A stretch of DNA of 45,437 bases from Solirubrobacteraceae bacterium. GTDB lineage: Bacteria > Actinomycetota > Thermoleophilia > Solirubrobacterales > Solirubrobacteraceae. Every line of letters begins with the position of its first letter. Within the stretch, counting starts at the first letter, position 1. Both the position numbers and the translations under genes were made by a program. Positions 22,090 through 29,400 of this stretch are shown in pieces. Where the stretch lies: positions 1-45,437 of the forward strand of contig JAGIBJ010000064.1 of NCBI GenBank assembly GCA_017744415.1. Reading direction: 5' to 3'. The notes under the pieces are model-generated. The model was not told where the DNA came from. It made no database searches and saw only the letters and a program-made list of their open reading frames with translations.

Positions 22090-23007
22090 TCAGTCGATGA
22101 GGGCGTGGTTGTCCCGGGTGACGGGCGGGCGGTCGTCCGGGGTGAGCGTGATCGCCAGCTGGCGCGAGGTCGCGAGCAGGGTGCCGTCAGCGGTGTAGAG
22201 GCGGGCGTCCTCGTCGACGAGTCCCTCGAGCGAGGCCTCCGTGCGGACGTCGAGGAGGATCGGCTGCGGGTCGAGGCCGCCGGGCGGGAGCGACGTGCGG
22301 AGGTGGAACGTGAGGTCGACGGTGGGGTTGAACGCCAGCACGTCGATGGGACCGAGCGCGGCGGGCCACCAGGCGTCGGCGAAGAACGCGAGCGTGGCGG
22401 CGTCGATGCGCTGATCGCCATGCAGCTGGAGCCAGCCGCCGGTGCGAGCGGGCGCGCCCGGCTCGAGCGGGGTGCCCGACAGCGGCGGCGGGCCGATGCG
22501 CGGCCCGTACGTGAGCCGGTCGGCGATGGCCGGCATGCGCGGGTCTTCCATCGTGGGGCTCTGCGTGTCGGTGGCGCTGGGCACGCTCGGCGGCGTCGGG
22601 CTCCAACGGGCGAGCTCACGAAGGCCGCCGGTCATGCAGGTAGCCAGCGCCTCGAGGATGAGACGGCCGCCCTGGTGGAGGCTGAGGCGAAGATTGGTGG
22701 CGCGGCCGCCGGAGCGGAGCACTTCGACGTGCACCTCAGCGTCGGTGGCCTTCGGGGGTCGCATGAACTGCACGTGCAGTGAACGCAGGCTGCGCCCCTC
22801 TCCCACTTCGGCCTCGGCGGCGCGGATCAGGATCGCGTTGAGGATGCCGCCGTTGATGCCGGCGAGGGCCGACCAGCGGGCATCCAGGAAGCACCCGTAG
22901 CGGCCGTCGCCGAGCGCGGTGACGGCGGTGGCGGCGGCGAAGTCGCTCGCCGGGTCGGCGGGGCTGGCGGCGTGGAGGTGGTCGTCGGGGCCGTGGCGGT
23001 CGGCCAC
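22090..23007 (-). CDS. TesB-like acyl-CoA thioesterase (double hotdog)
   Basis: 305 residues. The GTG start at 23007 lies 4 nt after the folB stop and has GAGGA 8 nt upstream, embedded in the folB 3' end. The sequence shows two hotdog halves. The first (~15-130) includes WSALAGINGGILNAILIRAAEA (helix with the Gly-Gly turn), LRSLHVQFMRPPKATDAEVHVEVLRSGGRATNLRLSL split over several strands, and a link GGLRELARW. The second (~175-300) includes IDAATLAFFADAWWPA, TVDLTFHLRTSLPPGG and DEDARLYTADGTLLATSRQLA. These are features of the 4HBT_3/TesB-like family that cleaves acyl-CoA thioesters. It has no obvious link to folate and may be a passenger in the operon. Confidence 0.85.
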   Translation of the reverse strand: MADRHGPDDHLHAASPADPASDFAAATAVTALGDGRYGCFLDARWSALAGINGGILNAILIRAAEAEVGEGRSLRSLHVQFMRPPKATDAEVHVEVLRSGGRATNLRLSLHQGGRLILEALATCMTGGLRELARWSPTPPSVPSATDTQSPTMEDPRMPAIADRLTYGPRIGPPPLSGTPLEPGAPARTGGWLQLHGDQRIDAATLAFFADAWWPAALGPIDVLAFNPTVDLTFHLRTSLPPGGLDPQPILLDVRTEASLEGLVDEDARLYTADGTLLATSRQLAITLTPDDRPPVTRDNHALID

Positions 23008-23011
23008 GAGC

Positions 23012-23467
23012 TCAGTCCTCGTCGGGATCGTCGTGACGCGACGTGCGCTCGCGCCACACCTCGACCGACACCTCTTCGACCGTCAGCGCGATCGGCGGCT
23101 CGGGCTTGGCGGCCTTGATGCTGATGGCCTCGACGGGAAAGCGGATCAGGATGCGGTCGGCGATCTCGGACGCGAGGCGCTCGAGGGTCTTGTAGCTGCG
23201 CTGCTGGGCGACGAGAGCCGCGAACTCGCAGATCGCGCCGTAGTCCACCGTGTCCTCGACGCGATCGGTCACCGTCGCGTCGGTATCGCCGATCTCCATG
23301 CGGATGTCGAGCAGCAGGCGCTGCCCGATCTCGCGCTCGGCGGCGGTCACCCCGTGGTGCGTGTAGATCGAGAGACCGGAGACCTCGATCGTGACGGTGG
23401 TCGCGCCGCCGTCCTCTTCGTACTCGTCGAGCTCGTCGCCCTCGAGCTCGTCGTCCTCATCGGCCAT
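23012..23467 (-). CDS. folB: Dihydroneopterin aldolase
   Basis: 151 residues from the ATG at 23467 (an in-frame GTG at 23476 falls within the -10 hexamer and is less likely). The catalytic domain starts at ~residue 24: VTIEVSGLSIYTHHGVTAAEREIGQ (dihydroneopterin-binding start), DATVTDRVEDTVDYGAICEF (with the conserved D-x-V-D-Y), YKTLERLASEIADRIL (conserved Glu) and SIKAAKPEPPI (conserved K-x-x-P). It converts 7,8-dihydroneopterin to 6-hydroxymethyl-dihydropterin. An acidic extension (EDDELEGDELDEYEED) precedes the domain and is not needed for the fold. TAACGT lies 7 nt before the ATG, so a leaderless transcript is possible besides the folP operon. Confidence 0.95.
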   Translation of the reverse strand: MADEDDELEGDELDEYEEDGGATTVTIEVSGLSIYTHHGVTAAEREIGQRLLLDIRMEIGDTDATVTDRVEDTVDYGAICEFAALVAQQRSYKTLERLASEIADRILIRFPVEAISIKAAKPEPPIALTVEEVSVEVWRERTSRHDDPDED

Positions 23468-23474
23468 GGCCTGC

Positions 23475-23480
23475 ACGTTA
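23475..23480 (-). promoter_or_regulatory. Candidate -10 of folB (leaderless)
   Basis: TAACGT reads on the minus strand with 7 nt to the ATG at 23467. Its context CCGGTAACG resembles the minus-strand reading of the 39-bp repeat (CGGTAACGCGCGTGAC), so it may derive from one. Confidence 0.35.
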
Positions 23481-23496
23481 CCGGCGCGGCGCGTCC

Positions 23497-23520
23497 GTCA
23501 CGCACGTGACCGCAAGGCCC
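23497..23520 (+). repeat. Single degenerate copy of the ~39-bp repeat
   Basis: GTCACGCACGTGACCGCAAG followed by GCCC sits between the folB start and the folP stop. The core is still palindromic (GTCACG/CGTGAC) despite base changes relative to the arrays. Confidence 0.65.
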
Positions 23521-24326
23521 TAGGCGTGGAGGACCGCTTCGGCGACGAGGAGGGCGTCGCGGTGCTCGGCGACGTCGTGCACGCGGAAGATACGCACGCC
23601 CCGCTCATAACCGAGGACGGAGGTCGCCACGCTGGCGGCGACGAGCTCGGCGGGCTCGGTGCGTCCGGTGATGCGTCCCAGGGTCGACTTGCGTGAGGTG
23701 CCGAGGACGATGGCCGGGCCGATGGCGACGAGACGGTCGAGGTGACGGAGCAGCCGGAGGTTGTGCTCGTTGCGCTTGCCGAAGCCGATGCCGGGGTCGA
23801 GATCGATGCGGTCGGCCGGGATGCCGTGCTCCACGACCTCCTCCAGGCGGCGGCGCAGGTAGTCCTCGACGTCGGCGACGACATCGCCGTACTGCGGGTC
23901 GTGCTGCATCGTCCGCGGCGCGCCCTGCATGTGCATCAGACAGCAGCGCACGTGCGGGTGAGCCGCGACGACACCAAGCATCTCAGGGTCGCTCGTGAAG
24001 GCGGTGACGTCGTTGACGTACGTCGCCCCGACATCGATGGCCGCCTTGGCGACAACGGCCTTCGCGGTGTCGATCGAGATGGTGACGTCGGGCAGCCGCT
24101 TGGCGAGCTCGTCGATCACGGGAACGACGCGCCGCAGCTCCTCGGTGGGCGTCACGGGGTCGGCCCCCGGACGGGTCGATTCGCCGCCGACGTCGATGAT
24201 CGTCGCGCCCTGACGCACGAGCTCCTCGCCGCGCGCGACCGCCGACTCCGGATCGAGCCAGAGTCCGCCGTCGCTGAACGAATCGGGCGTCACGTTCAGG
24301 ATCCCCATCAGCGCGAAGTCGCTCAC
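23520..24326 (-). CDS. folP: Dihydropteroate synthase
   Basis: 268 residues from the GTG at 24326; the ATG at 24308 (MGILNVTPDSF) is an alternative. It condenses the pterin pyrophosphate made by FolK with p-aminobenzoate. Motifs are MGILNVTPDSFSDGG (7-21, family signature 1), GATIIDVGGESTRPGADPV (~38-56, signature 2), ISIDTAKAVVAKAA (~84-97), YVNDVTAF (~104-111), CLMHMQGAPRTMQ (~130-142), IDLDPGIGFGKRNEHNLRLL (~172-191), LGTSRKS (~207-213, substrate-binding S-R-K) and a final RVHDVAEHRDAL. It leads the minus-strand folate operon. Two copies of the 39-bp repeat sit directly upstream. Assignment is firm. Confidence 0.96.
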   Translation of the reverse strand: MSDFALMGILNVTPDSFSDGGLWLDPESAVARGEELVRQGATIIDVGGESTRPGADPVTPTEELRRVVPVIDELAKRLPDVTISIDTAKAVVAKAAIDVGATYVNDVTAFTSDPEMLGVVAAHPHVRCCLMHMQGAPRTMQHDPQYGDVVADVEDYLRRRLEEVVEHGIPADRIDLDPGIGFGKRNEHNLRLLRHLDRLVAIGPAIVLGTSRKSTLGRITGRTEPAELVAASVATSVLGYERGVRIFRVHDVAEHRDALLVAEAVLHA

Positions 24327-24351
24327 GCGCCGATCTTCGCAGGGCGCTCCC

Positions 24352-24412
24352 GTCACCCGCGTTACCGCAGGGCCCCTGGCGGGCACTGACGTCACGCGCG
24401 TTACCGCAGGGC
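24352..24412 (+). repeat. Two tandem copies of the dispersed ~39-bp repeat upstream of folP
   Basis: Cores start at 24352 (GTCACCCGCGTTACCGCAGG) and 24391 (GTCACGCGCGTTACCGCAGG), 39 bp apart. They lie in the 218-bp divergent gap between folP and the FtsH-like gene, where they would be in the folP leader or promoter. Confidence 0.85.
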
Positions 24413-24452
24413 GCTGGCGTGTTGGCGCTGGAACCGACGTATTCGGGGACTG

Positions 24453-24482
24453 GTGACACCGCCCCGGCGCGTGGCGTATCGT
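24453..24482 (+). promoter_or_regulatory. Candidate sigma70-type promoter of the FtsH-like/surface protein operon
   Basis: GTGACA (24453-24458, five of six matches to TTGACA) and TATCGT (24477-24482, four of six to TATAAT) are separated by 18 nt. They lie 62 nt before the ATG at 24545. Confidence 0.5.
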
Positions 24483-24544
24483 CTTGGTCTCGCTGTATCC
24501 CCCGGCAGCCGACCTCCCTGTAGCCAGCCGACCCGGATCCGCGA

Positions 24545-26416
24545 ATGCCCAAGCACGCCCGTGCGCGAGTGCCGCGCGCTCGCCCCGTCGATCCGGTGAC
24601 GGCCGGTCTGACGCTCGCCGTGATGCTCCTCGGCGTGCTGTTCGTGCTGCTGCTCGGCTCGACGACGGCCCAGCGCCACGGCGACGAGACATCGCTCACC
24701 GACGTCATCAGCCTTGCCAAGGGCAGCCAGCTCAAGGACGGGACGGTGCTCGACTACGACCACCAGATCGTCGTCCACACGACCACCGGCCGCGAGCTCT
24801 ACGCCGGGCTCCCCGCCAGCGGTGCCGCCACCGATCCCCTGCAAGAGGCGTTCGGCCCGGTGCCCCTACGCTTCGACCCGCAAGCCGGCAAGCAGGCGCG
24901 GAGGCTCGTGGTGCAGGTGCTCCTCCCGGTGCTCATCCTCGCGGCGCTCTTCACCCTGCTCGCCCGCCTCGCGAGCGCCAGCGGCGACGAAGTGGGCCGG
25001 TTCAGCAAGTGGCGCGGTCGCCGAGGCCCACCGGCCCGGCGCACCGACTTCACCGACGTGGCCGGCACGCCGACGGCGGTCGAGGAGCTTCGCGAGCTCT
25101 GCGACCTGCTCCAGCACCCCGACAAGTACTCGGCGCTCGGGGCCCGCGCACCCCGCGGCGCCCTCCTCGTCGGTCCGCCCGGCACCGGCAAGACACTCCT
25201 CGCGCGCGCCACGGCCGGCGAGGCCGGCGCGGCCTTCTTCAGCGTGTCTGGCGCGGAATTCGTCGAATCGCTGGTCGGCGTGGGGGCCGCCCGCATCCGC
25301 GACCTCTTCGCACAGGCCCGGGAGCACACCCCGGCGATCGTCTTCATCGACGAGCTCGACGCGGTGGGACGCAAGCGCGGCGCCGGTGTCGGCCAAGGCA
25401 ACGACGAGCGCGAGCAGACGCTGAACCAGCTGCTCGTGGAGATCGACGGCTTCGACGCGGGCTCGGGCATCGTCGTCCTCGCCGCGACCAACCGTCCCGA
25501 CGTGCTCGACCCGGCGCTGCTGCGCCCCGGGCGTTTCGACCGCCAAATCACGGTCGACGCGCCGGACGTGAACGGTCGCGAGCAGATCCTCGGCCTCTAC
25601 CTCGCCGGCCGCCCGACCGCGGCCGATGCCGACATGCGCGCGGTCGCCGAACGGTGCCCGGGTTTCACCGGCGCCGAGCTCGAGAACGTCGTCAACGAGG
25701 CCTCACTCCTCGCCGCCCGCGCCGCCCGCAGCTCGATCAGCCGCGCCGAGCTCGACGAAGCCATCGAGCGCGTGATCGGTGGCCCTCGCGCCACGGCCCA
25801 CCGCCTCACGGCCCCCGAACTCCACGCGATCGCGACCCACGAGGCCGCGCACGCCATTGTCGCGCGCGCTCTCGGCGCCGGCGCAACCCGCCGGCTCTCG
25901 ATCGTCGCTCGCGGACGCCGCCTTGGCGCTGCGGCGGTGGTGCATGCCGACCGCGAGCGGCTCGTGCTGCGCCAGTCCGATCTCGAGCGCCAGCTCGCGA
26001 CGACCATGGCCGGTGCCGCGGGCGAGCGCCTCGCGTTCGGCGAACTCTCCACCGCGGTGCACGACGACCTCCACGCCGCGACGACCCTGGCCCGCTCGAT
26101 GGTCACCTCGTTCGGCATGAGCGAGCTGGGCCCCATCACCATCGGCGAGCGCTCCTCGGAGGTGTTTCTCGGCGCCTCACTCCAGGAGCTCGGAAGCGTC
26201 GGCCAGGCGACGCTCGACACGATCGACGGCCAGACCCGCCGCATCGTCGAGCTCGCCGAGCAGCGCGCCGCCGACGCCCTGCGCGAGCATTGGGCCGTCC
26301 TCCAGGCCATCGCCGGTGAACTCGTCGCCCGGGAGACGCTCGACGAGCACGAGCTCGAGGCCCTGCTCGCGCCGATCCCGGCACCGCAGACCGATCCGGG
26401 GTACGTCGGCACGTGA
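24545..26416 (+). CDS. Divergent FtsH-like membrane AAA+ metalloprotease
   Basis: 623 residues from the ATG at 24545. Two membrane helices (~20-39 and ~121-141) flank a short extracytoplasmic domain. The AAA module has Walker A GPPGTGKT (210-217), Walker B IVFIDE (265-270), the sensor AATNRPD and the arginine-finger region RPGRFDRQ. The protease part has HEAAH (432-436) and VHDDL (third metal ligand Asp, ~508). It differs from the canonical FtsH at 31688-33646. The pore loop reads [10 protein letters not shown], so the normally aromatic pore residue (MFVG) is Leu. The first periplasmic domain is also unlike canonical FtsH. It overlaps the next gene by 4 nt (GTGA). It may be a specialised protease or foldase for the coupled surface protein; that role is inferred. 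Confidence 0.9.
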   Translation: MPKHARARVPRARPVDPVTAGLTLAVMLLGVLFVLLLGSTTAQRHGDETSLTDVISLAKGSQLKDGTVLDYDHQIVVHTTTGRELYAGLPASGAATDPLQEAFGPVPLRFDPQAGKQARRLVVQVLLPVLILAALFTLLARLASASGDEVGRFSKWRGRRGPPARRTDFTDVAGTPTAVEELRELCDLLQHPDKYSALGARAPRGALLVGPPGTGKTLLARATAGEAGAAFFSVSGAEFVESLVGVGAARIRDLFAQAREHTPAIVFIDELDAVGRKRGAGVGQGNDEREQTLNQLLVEIDGFDAGSGIVVLAATNRPDVLDPALLRPGRFDRQITVDAPDVNGREQILGLYLAGRPTAADADMRAVAERCPGFTGAELENVVNEASLLAARAARSSISRAELDEAIERVIGGPRATAHRLTAPELHAIATHEAAHAIVARALGAGATRRLSIVARGRRLGAAAVVHADRERLVLRQSDLERQLATTMAGAAGERLAFGELSTAVHDDLHAATTLARSMVTSFGMSELGPITIGERSSEVFLGASLQELGSVGQATLDTIDGQTRRIVELAEQRAADALREHWAVLQAIAGELVARETLDEHELEALLAPIPAPQTDPGYVGT

Positions 26417-29400
26417 GCCCGCGCCGCCCTCATCCAAGGGCGGTGCTCCTCGCCGCCTGCGCGCTCCCGATCCTGACCCCGGCGGCCGTCGCGCTCGCCA
26501 CCCGCGCGGATTCGACCGCGCCGTCGACGACGCACCGCGCACCGCGGCTCATCGCCGAGCAGGTGAGCACGGCCCGCCACATCGTGCCGTTCGCGATCGA
26601 GCAGGCTCCACGGCCGTCGACGCCGCAACCCACGGCGACACCGGCCACCGAGCCCACGCCGACGTCGACGAGCACGACCACGCCCGGCGCACAGGCATCG
26701 ACGCCCGAGACGGTCGCACCGGCACCTTGGAACGCACGCGCGATCTGGGCGGTCGGACGGACGCGCGCCGCGTCGACCACCGACGACAGCACCCCGCACG
26801 CTCCGACCTCGACGACGCCGAGCCAGGCGGTGCTCCTGCGCGGGACGCCGCTCGGCGATGCCCGACCCGCCGCGTGGAGCCGCGAGGCGCCGCTCGGCGT
26901 GACCGGGACACCGCTTCCGGACGGCACGTGGCGGCCCGCCGACGGGACGGACGCCCCGGCCGACCGCACGCCCGCCGGCCCCGACGGGCTCCTCCACGCG
27001 GGGAGCGGCACGCCAGCCGGGGCAGCCGCACTGCTCGTCCGGATCACCCCGGGAAGTAGCGCGCCCGCTCGTGATGCCCTCCTGGCGCGGACGACGGACG
27101 GCCGCTTCCACGAGCTCCCACCTCCGCCCGCCGAGCTCGTCGCCCCCGCGGCCTCAGCCTTCAGCGGTGCCTCCGCGACGACCGTCCCGATGGCTGCGGT
27201 CGATGAGCCCACCGACCCTGACCACCCTGACCGTGGGCGTACGGGCGTGCTGCTCGCCCCGGCCGGCGGCGACGGCGTGCTGCGGTGGGACGGCTGGCGC
27301 TGGATCGAACAGCCCTGGCAGAGCGAGGCCGGTGCGCTGGCCGGCCCGCGGACCGCGGCCGCGCTTGCCGCCACCCCGGCCGGCGACGTGGTCGCGCTCT
27401 TCGCCGGGGATGCCGATGGCGCCGACGCCCCACGTGTGCGCCTCGCACGCCTCGACCCAGCAGCCGGCGCGTTCCGTCCGGTCGCAGCCGCCGGCTCGGC
27501 ACTGCTCGGCGGTCCGCTACCCGCAGGCATCACGGGCATCCAGCCCGTCACGGCGCCCGGCTCCGCGCTGACGGTGAGCGACAACCACTGGTGGATCGAC
27601 CTGGTCGTCAGCCGCGGCACCGACGGGCCCGCGAGCGCGACCGTCCACCTCGTGCCGCCCGCTCGCGCCGTAACCCCGGATCCCTCACCCGGCACGACGC
27701 CACCGCCGAGCGGCACCCCCGCGGCGACCGCGACGCCCGAGCCGACCTCCCCGGGGACGACGCCCCAGAGCCCGGAACCCTCGCCGAGCCCCACCACCAC
27801 CACCACGCCGCCGAGAGCCGCCAACGCAACGGCGGCCTGGTGCTCACCCGCACTGGCCGGCACGAGCGGCTGCACGTCGGCACTCGGGTTCGAGTTCGCG
27901 CGAGGGCGCGGGTACGCGTCGGCCGCGTTCGACGATCCGACGCAACCCTACGGTCAGCGCGCGATCTCCAGCCCGGTGATCCCCGAGGCGACGGGCACGA
28001 CGCCGGAGCGCGAGGCGTCGGCATCGGGTGGGTTCCTGGAGCTCACCGGGGCGACGTTCGTACTGCGATCCGGCGTCGGTGACGACGGCACCGCGGAAAC
28101 CCAGTCGGCCGCGTTCGCCGCCGACGGCTACGCCGTGATCGGCGGTGCGCGCGTGGTGGGCCACACCACCCGGCGTAGCGACACGCCAGATGCCACGTCT
28201 ACCACGGCGGCGATCGATGACACCGACACGGGAGAGCTTGACGCCATCGCCGACGTGGTGCTCTCCCCGCCCGGCACGCCCGCCGACCAGCGCGGAGCGA
28301 TCGAGGTGAGCGCCGTCGCCGGCATGCGGCGCCAGCAGGGCGACCAGCGGTGGACCTGGGTGAACAGCTTCCTCACGAGCGGGAACTCGCGCGACGACCG
28401 GCTCCGATTCATCACCGCGGCGGCGTGGAGTCGCCCTAACCGGCTGTTCGTCGTCGGCCACGGCGGCCTCGCGGCGATCATTCAACCCCCCGCGGCGGTC
28501 TACGACCCCTACGTCGCCACGTCCGCACCCTCGGGCGACCTGACCGATCTCGGTGACCAGTCCTTCACCGATGTCGCCGCTTCGCCCAGCGACGACGAGG
28601 CGTGGGCCGTCGGCCTCGACGGTGCGCTCGCCCGTTGGCACGACGCGTGGGACGCGAGCCCGAGCCTTCCGGGCGACTACGCCTCCGCGGACTTCTTCTC
28701 CGTCGCCTACGCCGGGAGCGAAGCGCTCGTGGCGTCGTCGGAGGGCCTGCTCGTCGCCAACCGCGGCTCGCTCCTCCCCGATGCCGACCTGGCTGCCCTC
28801 ATGCGCGCCGATGGCCGGCCGCCCGCCACGCACGTGGTCGCGGGCACTGCCGATGGCGCCGCAGTCGTCGACGGGCGCTACCTCCGCGCCGGCAGCGGCG
28901 CCCGCTGGCAGCGCCTCGCGTCACCGATCGAGGGCGATGTGGTCGCCCTGGCGATCTGGCGGGATCGCACCGACACGGCCGTGCCAGGCACCGCTTCGAC
29001 GACTCCCGGTGCGACGGCAACGCTCGGCGGCCTGCGCATCGCGGCCTCGGTCGCCGACACGGGCCGCCCGGTGCGCGGCGAGGAGGTGACCATCCGCGAC
29101 GGCGAGAAGGCGTCCGACGTCGTCACGACCGAGCGCCCGCCCATCGTCCAGGACGGGCGACTCGTCGTCCTGGGCCCGGATGGCTGGGTCGACCGCCAGC
29201 AGGCTCCGCTGGGGCCGCCGAGTGGCCGCGACCTCTCCGCCTGGTCCCCGCCGTTGGCCTCCATCGCGGTGGATGGCGACGGCAACGGCTGGGTGGCCGG
29301 CGGCGCCGGGAGCTACTACGACTTCAACGTCGGGACGTTCTCGGCGACCCCGCAGTCGTTCGAGGCGTCGCTCGGCAACGTCGGATTCGACACGCGGCCG

